Positions 22,647 to 32,576 of a stretch of DNA of 64,000 nucleotides are shown here, one piece after another (positions within the stretch are counted from its first letter, which is position 1; every line of letters begins with the position of its first letter). Source of the stretch: Gyrodactylus bullatarudis. Taxonomy: Eukaryota > Platyhelminthes > Monogenea > Gyrodactylidea > Gyrodactylidae. The position numbers were made by a program, and so were the translations under genes. The notes under the pieces are model-generated. The model had not been told where the DNA came from, searched no databases, and worked only from the letters and a program-made list of their open reading frames with translations. The stretch covers positions 1 to 64,000 of the forward strand of contig SSNU01000087.1 in NCBI GenBank assembly GCA_012064415.1, read 5' to 3'.

Positions 22647-25191
22647 ATGAATGCTTCAGTACAATCTCTACCTGACGAACTGAGAACCTCATTCCTCAAT
22701 TACGTTCAACTAGTGACCGATGCGCGCGCCAACTCCAAGTCTAAGTCCCTAAACTTGAGCATTGCAAATCGTCCTGAAGATATATCCGTTCCTAAAAACC
22801 CCGAGAACTATGTTTTCAACCTAAGTAATATTCAGCTGTCCCAAGAAGCCTTAGAAGTCCTGAGTCTTGTCCCTAAATTTTGTGTTCCCAACAGACGAAA
22901 TATGAACCTAGAAACTGACCTCGGGTTCGAATTATTCCACAACCAACTCAAAACTCTCACTGCTTCCACTAAACAACTCCGTAATGATGCCAAGGTCCAA
23001 TAAAAACAACAGAAGATTGATTTCCCATATCTAACAGCTGCCCACTACCAAGCTCTCGCCACACTCCGCAACAATCCTAACGTGCTGATCTCAGATCTGG
23101 ACAAAGGCTCAGGAATCGCCATACTGAACGCTGATGAATACTACCGGAAGGGAAGACTACTACAGTGATGTCCAGATGTTCAGACAGCTCGACGGTCCGG
23201 AAGCAGAGAAAAGATCCACAAGGTACTAGCCTCAATAAACAGAAAAATTGACTTCTTAGTTGTAAAGAAATTCATGTCCCAAAAGACAGCCAATAGCATA
23301 CGTCCGAATGGTCCTGGAATATGTCTCCTTTACCTCCTACCGAAAATCCACAAGGGTACCGATGACCTAAAATTTCGTCCTATCCTGGACATGACGCCAA
23401 GTCCACGGTCTAGTTCAATGGTTGAGATCATCTATGTCCACATTCGGTTGTTAATGTTTATGATTTCCTTTCCAGGCTCAGAAACAAAAATCCGTTCACT
23501 GGCCAGATGGTATCCTTTGACGTATCGTCCCTCTTCACTAATGTTCCCCTCAAAGAAACTGTTGACTTCATACGAATGAAACTCTCTGAGCACCCAGAAT
23601 TAATCAAGAGTGAGGATCCTTCAACCATTCTACTAACAGCTGATGAGATTTGCTCCCTCACGGTCCAAGACATAGACTTCAAATTCGATGGATCTTATTT
23701 CCGGCAGAGAGACGGTGTCGCTATGGGAACTCCCCTGGGTCCGATCTTGACTGATATATTCCTGGCGTCTATAGAATCAACTAAGATTACTAGCACAATC
23801 AATAAGGCCCACCTATAAAAGAAGAACAAAATCCAGCTGAATTAATATCAGAACTTAACCAAATGCATCCCAGATTGAAGTTCACGATAGGGAGAGAAGC
23901 CAACAACACACTAAACTTTCTCGAGGCTTCCATTGAAAATATGCCCAAGCACCGAAAGCTTCATCTCGAGGATATACAGAAAACCTGGTATCCCTATGCA
24001 GTACATGCCTTACACCAGTTTCGAAACCAAAAGAGGCCTTGTGAGAAGCGAATTCTTGAAGATCTACCGTGTAGTTTCAACCCATCTTCAGGAAGAAGAA
24101 CGGAAAAAGGTCTTCGCGAAATCTGAACAATGTGGTTACCCTAAAAGAATTCATCAGAAAACACGCCCGAATAAAAGTGAAAGACAAGATGCTTGATGAT
24201 TTTAATCCTAACCATCTATTCCTGCAACTTCCATTCAAAGGGGATGTTCCAAATTCAATCCTCAAAAACAAACTGTCGAAACTCACGTCAGAAATTTTTC
24301 CAGGGTACAAAATACGGTTCCTGCCTAAAACAACCAAATTGTTGAACGATCGTAATAAGGACCCGGTCCATTGGCTCAAGAGAAAAAGTGTAGTGTATGA
24401 GTTCAAATGCTCCTTTGGTCAATCGGCATGACAATAAGACCAGTATCCGCGAGGATCAAGGAGCACCTTACTCCTGGTAATGACCGCTCGTCCATCCAAG
24501 AGCATATCCGGCAAACCAAACACTCGGCAGGGATAGAGAACTTCAAGATACGCTACACAGCGGACCCTAAGCTCAGTAAACCACGCTTACAAAAGGTTCT
24601 GGAGATAGCAGAGGCCAAACTAGTCAATGAAGAGTTAACCTCGTTATGCACCCAAAAGATATTAGGTAGAAAGTTAGGCTTTACGGGAGTAAATTTCCAC
24701 AAAGCATCAAAGACGATCAAAAAGGTTGCAAGGATGACCGAAAAACCGACCGAGAGACAGCAACAGAACAGTGATTTGAACCCGAATTCAGTAAACGCAC
24801 AACTAAACTCAACATTAGTTGATACTACTCCATCTGATAACGGTCCAATTTTCACATCAACTCAAAAAGTCTCTTCTAATGATGGCCTAACAACTGGATT
24901 GATCGCAACTCAAACCTCAACATTAGTTGATAATGACACTCCCTCTAGTTGTAAAACCTCAATTGAAACTATCTCTAATAGTTCCCTCCCCCCAGCAACC
25001 GAAAAGATTTTGACACCCATGATAATTGTATGAGGTATTTCTCTCAACCAGAAACACAAGTCCTCACGCCATCGTGGAAAAGGAATCTGTCGGTTTCCCC
25101 CAAGCAACCAAAGGGAAGAGGAAAGCATAAAAGAAGAGTAACATCCGGTGTCCAAACAATAGATGCATTCCTCACTGCCCCTAAGAGATGA
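22647..25191 (+). pseudogene. Penelope-like element copy 4, RT/GIY-YIG gene with deletions
   Basis: The first frame starts MNASVQSLPDELR and holds the PLE N-terminal block (VFNLSNIQLSQEAL ... VLSLVPKFCVPN). After a TAA at 23001 it continues LISDLDKGSGIAIL. 23274-23579 has LLYLLPKIHKGTDD. 23507-23818 has SFDVSSLFTNVPLKE and RDGVAMGTPLGPILTDIFL. The YxDD segment is missing, and the text jumps to LKFTIGREANNTLNFLEAS. 24132-24431 has LFLQLPFKGDVP and the nuclease start VVYEFKCSFGQ. 24407-25033 resumes with ARIKEHLTPG. The tail ends in VQTIDAFL just before the stop at 25189-25191. This is a second subfamily, distinct from the 41-43 kb copy. Confidence 0.8.
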
Positions 25192-25400
25192 AAACACTCT
25201 ACTCCCATTTGTCAGAACTAGTTGAATGATTGCTATTGGCGTTTATTATGTTCTCTAATTGTTCATGTATATAAATATATTAAGTCGGTGTTTGGTCCGA
25301 AGAGAACCGACGAAAATAAAGCTTTATTCACCAATCAACTTTCGTTCGTTCTTAAAACTAGCGTGACTTCTAGTCAGCGACATCCAAATATTTTCGAGGA
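25192..25400 (+). repeat. PLE copy 4 pLTR segment
   Basis: The 3' region after the PLE stop codon contains a hammerhead remnant (25285-25336), then 'acttctagtcagcgac' and a short N-terminal coding block (IFEEIRQL). The latter resembles NIFEEARQFF after the hammerhead at 43006. This is the arrangement expected when a pLTR is followed by the start of the next ORF. Confidence 0.6.
25285..25336 (+). ncRNA. Hammerhead ribozyme remnant
   Basis: Stem I ttggt/accaa, core CCGAAGA (consensus CTGATGA), gaaccgac, GAAA, stem III ataaagctttat, cleavage position before ACCAA. The layout is a PLE-type minimal hammerhead; two core changes suggest low or no activity. Confidence 0.55.
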
Positions 25401-25491
25401 AATCAGGCAACTTATGGCCGCTACAAATATATATTTTCGTTTGGTTCTAAACTCATAAGGAAGGTTAGAGAAGACAGACGTATATTATAGT

Positions 25492-25530
25492 GATAAACGT
25501 TATATTTCGTCAGACTCTACCCCGGTAACA
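25492..25530 (-). ncRNA. Deleted hammerhead of PLE copy 5
   Basis: The reverse strand reads gtagagtCTGAcGAAAtataacgtttatc. Compared with 44500-44545, the segment agagaaccgg is missing between CTGA and the cGAAA, so the ribozyme cannot fold. Confidence 0.5.
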
Positions 25531-25654
25531 TTTAAATACTATTACAATGCAGAATATTCTCTGGCTTCCATTGGTCCATTTCGTGATTGTATTTTTAGGC
25601 CTCACTAGGGAGGGGTAAAGAGTTTTCAACGTGAAAAACTCTGCTCACAATTAA

Positions 25655-26430
25655 TTATCTATTTCTGCCTTTCATAAGCTGATCAATTTTCTGCTGACCA
25701 CTGCCTCTACGTCGTTTTCTCTTCACTTTTTCACAGCTTTTCTTGTCGGTAATTACAGGTTGGGTCATAATTAAATTATCAACTTCTGTTGACTTCTCGT
25801 TAGTTTCACTTTTATCCAACTCTGTGACTGTTGCTGGGGCTGTACTTGGAACTAGAATTGATTGATTATCGGCTTCAGCCAACTTCTCGTTGTTTTCATT
25901 ATTGCATCTAGTTTTTTTTGCGTAGAGGATAGGGGGGGGGGGAGGAGAAGAAAAAGTTGTGGGTTCAAGAATCTTACTTATTTTCTCGATTTGTTTGCGC
26001 TTTACGTGAACATCTCGATCCTTGAATCCTAATTTTCTCGCCAATTCTTTTTGGACGCACAAATCTGGTTTCAACTTGGTGATGAAATGTCCATCCGCAC
26101 ACCCAAGGTTGGTTTGTCTCACTTTACTGGATTCGCTTGAATTAACTTGATAGAGGATCTTAAAATTAGAAGCATCTGCGCTGTGTCCTGTTGCTTGGAT
26201 ATGATGTTGGACTGCACTGTTGTACTTCGGCCTTAAGTATTCTCTCACTCTTTGACCAAGTGTTCTGGTTGTTTGACCAACATATGAAGATCCACACGCA
26301 CATACAAATCGATAGATTACTCCTTTTCTTTTCAGCTTTGGAATTTGGTCTTTGTTTCTACCATTGATGAGCTTGGACGTCTTTGAGATTAGTTTCAGTT
26401 TTCTCCCAGGGAATGTTCGTTTGGTGATAT
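25655..26430 (-). pseudogene. PLE GIY-YIG endonuclease and tail
   Basis: Reading down from 26430: EVNKLTNITKRTFPGRK, then LKRKGVIYRFVCACGSSYVGQTTR (given here in part), then LGQRVREYL and the rest of the nuclease to KPDLCVQKELARKLGF. The GVIYRF / SYVGQT pair forms the GIY-YIG signature, with two cysteines between that suggest the PLE-type CCHH zinc-binding variant. A proline-rich run near 25935 and acidic tail precede the terminal QQKIDQLM plus basic residues. The ORF start near 26248 is not the true start; the frame is open upstream. It would nick target DNA for PLE insertion. Confidence 0.85.
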
Positions 26431-26433
26431 TGG

Positions 26434-27712
26434 TTAACTTGTTAACTTCCTGTATATCTTTGTTATTGCGTTTGTACCGTTCCGCGTAATTTCAAGATCA
26501 AGAAAATTGAGTTTGCCTTCTTCTTCCATCTCATTCGTGAACTTGACATTTTGGTGGATTGTGTTCAAGTTTTGACAAATCTCATAACCGTCTTTGTCGC
26601 TGTCCATTACCAGAAAAGTGTCATCAAGGTATCTAACACATAGACTTGAACTTTCGATCAATTGCTGCATTGGGCCTTGTTCAAGGGATGCCAGAAAAAT
26701 ATCTGCAAGGAGTGGGCCAATAGGACTTCCCATTGCTACACCATCGATTTGCTTGTAGAACTGTCCACCAAATTTGAAATCAATATTCATCACGGTCATA
26801 AATATTAGTTCTTTCACTGTTGCTGGAGGAATACTACAAAGGGAAGGATATTTTGTTAATTGATTCAATATAAAAACTACCGTTTCTTTGACAGGCACAT
26901 TCGTAAAGAGCGAGGCCACATCAAAGGAAATCCTTCTTACATCTTCGAAATTTGTTTCTCTGAGTTTGTTGACGATCTCTCTCAAATTAGCTACGGAATA
27001 TTCACAAACTTTGTTCCTCAAGGGCATAAGTTTAGCGTTTAACCATTTTACAAGGGAATGTTGTGGACTGGCTGACATATCAAGTATTGGTCTGTACGTT
27101 AAGTCTATTGACTTATGGACTTTAGGGAGTAGATAAAGACGACTGATATCAGCATCACTTTTCCTCATTGAACTTGCTTCATCTGAATCTATTAAACCTT
27201 TTTCTTCTAAAAACGTTATCTTCTTACACACTGCTTTTGTAAAACCTTTGATACGTTTCTCTGCTTCGATCGCATCAATTGGACGGAATCTGTTGCTGTC
27301 TGAAAGAAGAAGTTTTCCCTTCAGGAGATAATCTACTTTTTCAATTAGAGCTATACCCGTTCCTTTGTCGAGGTGACATAATAATACATTTGGGTTTTCT
27401 CTTTGACTTGATAAGGCTTGATAGTGGCACTTTTTCAATTTCGGAGCATCTGGATTTATCTGCTTGAATTGGGTCCAAGTATCTTTCACAACTGAATTGA
27501 ACCGTTCTCTATCCTGACTCGACGTTGCTGTCAATTTCTCCGTCAATGTGATAAAACTTTCAAAGCCAATATCGGTCTCGACATCTTGTTTAGTTAGATT
27601 GGGCATGCAGAACTTTGGGCCAAGGCTTAGTACTTGCATAGTTGCTTTATCTAAAACTAAATCAGTAAAATTAAAAACATTCGATTCGTTGTGGGGCTTC
27701 GTATATTTGACC
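26434..27712 (-). pseudogene. PLE reverse transcriptase, longest intact frame in the window
   Basis: The frame is open from about 27712, upstream of the first ATG at 27639, with the N-terminal block NVFNFTDLVLDKA. Motifs in order: LCHLDKGTGIALIEK, LYLLPKVHKSIDLTYRPILDMSA, ISFDVASLFTNVPVKE (motif A Asp), QIDGVAMGSPIGPLLADIFL (B), CVRYLDDTFLVMD (C, catalytic DD intact) and LNFLDLEI. It ends at IYRKLTS where an internal deletion shifts the frame. PLE RTs resemble telomerase RT and prime on nicked chromosomal DNA. All core catalytic residues are visible, but the link to the nuclease is broken, so the element should not be autonomous. Confidence 0.88.
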
Positions 27713-27776
27713 GACTATATAGAAACTTTCTACACGATCCAGTGATAATTTGAAGAAACACACTATTATTTACGAG

Positions 27777-27880
27777 AATGACAGCGTAGATGTACGGGTG
27801 AAAGAGGAATTCTTTATTAAATTATACAAACCAAATCTATGCGTTGAGAAATATTAGTCATACAATTTTTGTTCTCCCCC
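27777..27880 (+). mobile_element. PLE C-terminal fragment, short-tail subfamily
   Basis: Encodes NDSVDVRVKEEFFIKLYKPN followed by LCVEKY and a stop, matching the end of the ORF at 45013-45627. About 100 bases remain. Confidence 0.6.
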
Positions 27881-28250
27881 TATTACTTATTATTATTATT
27901 ACACATACGCACCAACTATCACAAAGAACATCACACACACAAGTTCTATAGAATGTAATGTAAAATCCTACCAGCTTTAAGCTATTAAGTAAAGAGAGAT
28001 TTTTAGAGTATTGATTAGTTGATAAATAAAAAATATTTCTTGGTTATGCATTTCTATTAATGCATAAAAATATATAAATTGAAATAAATTAAAACAGTTT
28101 AATTTATTCCAAGGACAAAAACAATTGAGTGAGATATTATTCAAAAAAGTATCACGTATGATTTCTAATTATCGAGAGGAGGAAAAATAGTTTGTAATCA
28201 GAGGGGTTGAAGTGTTGATCGTCGGCTGGGAACTTAAAAGGGGGGTCGGA
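27881..28250. other. AT-rich non-coding gap
   Basis: Nothing recognised. Confidence 0.4.
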
Positions 28251-28299
28251 TTCACTCTTCTCCACTTCACTGTGGGTCATGGAAGTTTTAGCAAATTGA

Positions 28300-28770
28300 C
28301 TACATTTTTCTTAATGCACAAGCTAGGTTTCTCTTTGAGAATGAAGAAGGCTTCACGGGCTCTGAGCATGTGAAGGTTTGTTTGTATATGATTGAGAAGT
28401 TGTCTGGGGATACTTCCTTCTTGCAACTTGCCACGTGAAGTCTGACAGCTGTCTTCTTACTGTACAGGTGTTCATCTATCCTTTCTTCCAGGCGGCGTAT
28501 TGTGTGTCCAATATATTGAGCTTTGCAAGCACATTGGAACTTGTAGACAACATGGGATTCTCTCATGAAACTTTGTCTGTCTTTAGAAAGATTATTGAAA
28601 ATTTTCCTGGTTTTAAAGACTGCCTTTAGTTTTACATCCGGATTGGCTTACCTCAGGACTTCAATTGCCTTTTTCCTGTATGTTGCTGCTAAAATATCAC
28701 CTTTGAATGGGACTGACAGGATTACTTCTGATGCAGCTGATGGAAGTATTAGCTTTTTTGCTTGATCCTT
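28300..28770 (-). pseudogene. PLE GIY-YIG nuclease fragment, copy 7
   Basis: The upstream part encodes LSVPFKGDILAATYRKKAIE, then after a stop LKAVFKTRKIFNNLSKD. The ORF 28566-28300 gives VVYKFQCACKAQYIGHTIRR and LEERIDEHLYSKKTAVRLHV. GIY-YIG residues and the His after the Arg-rich helix are present. The tail is truncated after NLACALRKM. The RT is absent. Confidence 0.75.
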
Positions 28771-28924
28771 TTCCTGATATGATAGAAAAATGATTTGAAC
28801 TGCATAAATATCAGAACTAAGCATTAAAACATCTACAAAATTTCATTAGGCTATTGTAAAATTCAGGAATCTGATATTAAAATCAATTTTGGAGCTTTGG
28901 GAATTTGAAAGAAGAATATTGCTT

Positions 28925-29882
28925 CATTGTGATTGGCCTAACAGTCCTCGAATACTAATGGTCCAAATGTAATGAGATTTGGAACAGAAATGGTATATAT
29001 ATATTGTGCCTAAAGTGTAACGAATGATGAAAGTGTAACTAATTACACTTTCAACGTTGAAAGTGTAACGAAAATATTTTTCCTCTCTGCCCCTTTTCGG
29101 TATATGCATGTTAGCGTATACGGTCTATGCTTATGCAATATACAAGTGACTTGCCTAAAGTGTAACGACAACATTCGACCCCTCTATCCTTTTTTGATGG
29201 GGCTTGTAATCGTATTTTTGTCTTTTTTTAATCAAGATAGTAAATTCAAAACTTCAAAATGTAATTAAATTTTGATTTACTTATTTGTAAAGCTATGGCT
29301 TCTCGTAATCGTACATAACCATATGTAATACAAGGGTCGGTTGCTGATTTCTCTTAAACAGGTTGAAACTGAGAACGAACAAACCAGGCATTCTCCTGAC
29401 GCACACTGAATTTAAAATTGTTCATCTTTGTCATTGCTAAAATAAAGTCTGTCTGTGTGTATTTTACTCATTGCTATTTGGACCAACAAAATATGTGGAA
29501 AAACGTGTCTGCTGAATACAATGAAAATTAAATTTTGCTCATATCATTGAATATCAAAAACAGAATCTATAATTTTTCTACATTATATTCTAAATAATGT
29601 TCAGTATTATAATAATCATTTTGAAGTTTTGAATTTACTATCTTGATTAAAAAAAGACAAAAATACGATTACAAGCCCCATCAAAAAAGGATAGAGGGGT
29701 CGAATGTTGTCGTTACACTTTAGGCAAGTCACTTGTATATTGCATAAGCATAGACCGTATACGCTAACATGCATATACCGAAAAGGGGCAGAGAGGAAAA
29801 ATATTTTCGTTACACTTTCAACGTTGAAAGTGTAATTAGTTACACTTTCATCATTCGTTACACTTTAGGCACAACATATATA
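28925..29882. mobile_element. Inverted-repeat element, non-autonomous KRBA2-type
   Basis: The arms 28996-29262 and 29622-29880 are near-perfect reverse complements (about 260 bases). The tip carries 'cctaaagtgtaacga' repeats. The interior minus strand at about 29420-29290 can be read NAWFVRSQFQPV, stop, EKS. This matches NGWFSRLQFQTVQEKF in the KRBA2-like C-terminal ORF at 35929-36150. The element is thus probably a deletion derivative of that transposon family. A partial copy occupies 1-515. Confidence 0.7.
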
Positions 29883-30690
29883 ATGACCGGAGTAATATGT
29901 TTCTCACTCTTTATTTCTCGTCTAATTACCTTAATAACCAACTTTATGCGACTAGAGATATATGAAAAGATTTTTGTATATACAATGAATACTACTATGA
30001 AAAAATTAATTCAAAAATTTTACCATTTAAAAAAAATACAAATCTACTATTATGTCATATGAATGAAAACGATGTAATACTCTTCTCATTTTTTATCAAG
30101 TAGTTTATCGCAGTTATTTTTTTTATTAAACAATTCTCAGATTATTTAATAAGATAATGCCCCTTATATCAGTTCAATCTCAACAGTTTAATGGTTTTTT
30201 TAAATATTATATTTAAGGTATGATCTTACCGTTGAAAAAAATTTTAATTTAAACCATATCGAAAATAGTTGAAGTGCCTTAAGGCAGAAATTTCATAAAA
30301 AAGATGACAAGATGTATGTGCGTATAGGTAGAAGGAGAGAAAGAAAGAAATTTGAAATTTTCCTTAAATGATGACTAAATTCCTTACTCTCAATACATCA
30401 TATATGCAAAGATATTTTTGTAGAAAGAAAAAAAACATGCAATAAAATGGTGAGAAAGGTATTACTTCGTTTTTCATTCATATAGCATAATAGTAAATTA
30501 ATTTTTTCATAGTAGTATTCATTGGAAATTAACAAATCTTTTCATATTTCTCTGGTCACATAAAGTTGATTATTATGGTAATTAGACGAGAAATGAAGAG
30601 TGAGAAACATATTACTTCAGTCACTGTATATAGTCAACTTCCATTTTCCCACAAGTCATGTCACTTTACAGAGCTTTTACCTGTAATCGA
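29883..30690. mobile_element. Inverted-repeat element family B, copy 1
   Basis: The arm 29883-30025 (gtaatatgtttctcactctt ... gaatactactatgaaaaaat) is reverse-complementary to 30483-30630. The interior is AT-rich with no ORF. A related copy is at 51830-52690. It directly abuts the preceding inverted-repeat element. Confidence 0.65.
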
Positions 30691-31012
30691 ATTTACTTTT
30701 AACTTTAAAGTTAAGGGTCGAGCTTTCAAAGAAATCGTCATTCATATATACGATTTAAGCGAAGAATTATTATTTATTTCTACAACATACGCATAAATAA
30801 ATTCTTTAAATTTAATCAAGATTATTTATACTGGTTATCCTAATCTACTCTCAATTTTCAGACAAAAAGATAGACTGTAAGTTTTTGTATTATTATTTGT
30901 AAATGATAGCTGTGTGCATAGTAAATAATAACAATGTATATCTCTGTTCAAATCGCATGCAAGAAATGAAAGCTTAGTATATTATGGAAAGAAGAAGATG
31001 ATGCCAGTTATT

Positions 31013-31054
31013 TCACAAATAAGGCCTTTATTTCGGGCATACTCATCAGTGTGA
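31013..31054 (-). ncRNA. Hammerhead ribozyme (PLE type), left arm
   Basis: Reverse strand: TCACA, CTGATGA, gtatgccc, GAAA, then stem III taaaggcctta, cleavage position, TGTGA pairing with TCACA. All core bases match the consensus. Confidence 0.7.
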
Positions 31055-31136
31055 TACATGCCATATAAATACATATTTGCAGAGAATTACAATTAAAGAT
31101 TCATTGGTTAACATTTTCTTTTGATTCTGGTTGCAG

Positions 31137-31670
31137 CAAGCAATTGCAGCCTTCCAGAAGAAAATTTCCATTGCATTCAATGAAGCCTACCCGAATGCAA
31201 GCCTAAGGTTCATATATAAAACGAACAGAATGTTTTAAAATTCTACAAAAGACCCCATAGATGACTCCAAGACAACACATGTTGTGTACAAATTTAAATG
31301 TCCATGTGAAGCGGTCTACATCGGACATACAACAAGAAGACTGGAGGACAGAATAGACGAACACCTCCACAAAAGTCAAACGGCTGTAAGAGAGAGACTC
31401 AAATCATGCAAAGCCAATGTTTCCCCTAAAAACTTTGAAATTATTTATAAATCCAACGGAAACACCAATTTGTTGAAAGGAGCCGAAGCTTATCTCATAA
31501 ACTTAGAAAATCCTAATCTATGTGTACAAAAGAACCATGTTAAGCCAATGAATCTTCCAAAGGCAAAACCAAAAATCCTATCATCCTCCCAACCCCCCTC
31601 AAAGAAAAGAATGAGAGTCGAAGTAGAAGTAAACAGACAAATTACTGACTTCTATACTCACACACAATGA
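31137..31670 (+). pseudogene. PLE GIY-YIG nuclease, 5'-truncated
   Basis: The frame from 31137 reads AAFQKKISIAFNEAYPN, LRFIYKTNRMF, a TAA, then from 31284 an ORF of 128 codons. That ORF contains YKFKCPCEAVYIGHTTRRLE and DRIDEHLHKSQTAVRERL. Tyr, Gly and Arg positions of the GIY-YIG fold are intact, as are the two Cys before and the His after. It ends with basic KKRMR and the terminal NRQITDFY motif. The nuclease alone without RT is not expected to mobilise itself. It is close to the copy at 32577-33257. Confidence 0.82.
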
Positions 31671-31723
31671 AGTGTTAACCAATGAATCTTTAATTGTAAT
31701 TCTCTGTACTTATATGGCATGTA

Positions 31724-31765
31724 TCACACTGATGAGTATGCCCGAAATAAAGGCCTTATTTGTGA
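31724..31765 (+). ncRNA. Hammerhead ribozyme (PLE type), right arm
   Basis: Mirror image of 31013-31054: TCACA, CTGATGA at 31729-31735, GAAA, stem III of the AATAAGGCCTT type, TGTGA at 31761-31765. Confidence 0.7.
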
Positions 31766-31796
31766 AATAACTGGCATCATCTTCTTCTTTCCACAT

Positions 31797-32184
31797 TATG
31801 ACCACGGTGACTCAGCTCAAAACCGATGTTCATAGACATCTTTCAGATCAAATTAGTATATTAGTTTATGGTTGCTGAATTGAATTTCGGTTATAAACAA
31901 TAAATAGTCCAAGTATAGAGCAGTCAGATTTGTTTTGGTGTTCATAGAAGGGAATAAATATTTCCTAATATATTTATCTTCCTTGTCCTTGAAAAATAGC
32001 TGTTAAAAACAAGTATATATAAAATATTCAAGATAAAAGCAAAATTTAACAACAAAAATTTATTTAATAGAATTAACTTTTATCATTTATATCACCAAAG
32101 AAACATTTATACGTCTTTAGGGTATGAGAATGACTTTTAATATCATCAGTCAGTTGTGCAAACGGTGAGAGCATTTAAATAAAT
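31797..32184. other. AT-rich non-coding gap
   Basis: Nothing recognised. Confidence 0.4.
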
Positions 32185-32198
32185 AAGAAAGGATGCCG

Positions 32199-32234
32199 AG
32201 AAAATTTATTTCAGGCATACTCTTCAGCCTCTTA
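32199..32234 (-). ncRNA. Hammerhead-like motif, mutated
   Basis: Reverse strand: gagg, CTGAAGA, gtatgcct, GAAA, taaatttt. The core has one change (T to A at the variable side of the turn) and stem III no longer closes. Confidence 0.45.
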
Positions 32235-32576
32235 CATGCCAAATATATAGTAAAAAACAAAGAAAAATATAAATAAATCTGATTGGCTCTCATAATGATC
32301 AGGGTTGGAGGGCATTTGCATTGTCTGTCGAGTTATCACATTGTCATAATTGTATGGCTTTTGAGATGATTGACACTACCCACACTAGGGTGGGTCACAT
32401 TTCTCATGCATATATGATATGAAAGTATACAAGGTCAGGCATAAACTTAGAGTGTAGTGTAATCTTTACATATGGGGTCTGTGTAAAGTATACATTGTAT
32501 ATAGCATTGATCATCATGATAACAATAATAATGTTGGAACACATGTAATAAGTCAGGGATACTATAGATTTCACTC

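Larger units (their letters stand above)
25455..27712 (-). mobile_element. Penelope-like element copy 5
   Basis: 5'-truncated minus-strand PLE with a long intact RT frame, an internal deletion of about 100 codons between RT and nuclease, a GIY-YIG frame, and a pLTR whose hammerhead lost its middle. Its 3' end faces the 3' end of copy 4, about 55 bases away. The 3'-terminal 'aaggaaggttagagaa' is shared with pLTRs at 44461 and, more weakly, 58976. Confidence 0.8.
30985..31796 (+). mobile_element. Penelope-like element copy 8 with inverted hammerhead arms
   Basis: A 5'-truncated PLE (coding 31137-31670, plus strand) is flanked by inverted copies of its pLTR. The left arm (30985-31115) is the reverse complement of the right arm (31673-31796). 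Each arm contains one hammerhead with intact core. The RT is missing. Arms are almost identical, suggesting a recent or gene-converted structure. Confidence 0.8.

Noticed and set aside
28924..29109. Minus-strand ORF of 61 codons and its mirror ORF at 29769-30062
   Set aside because: Both are the same sequence in the inverted arms of a non-coding element and have no domain.
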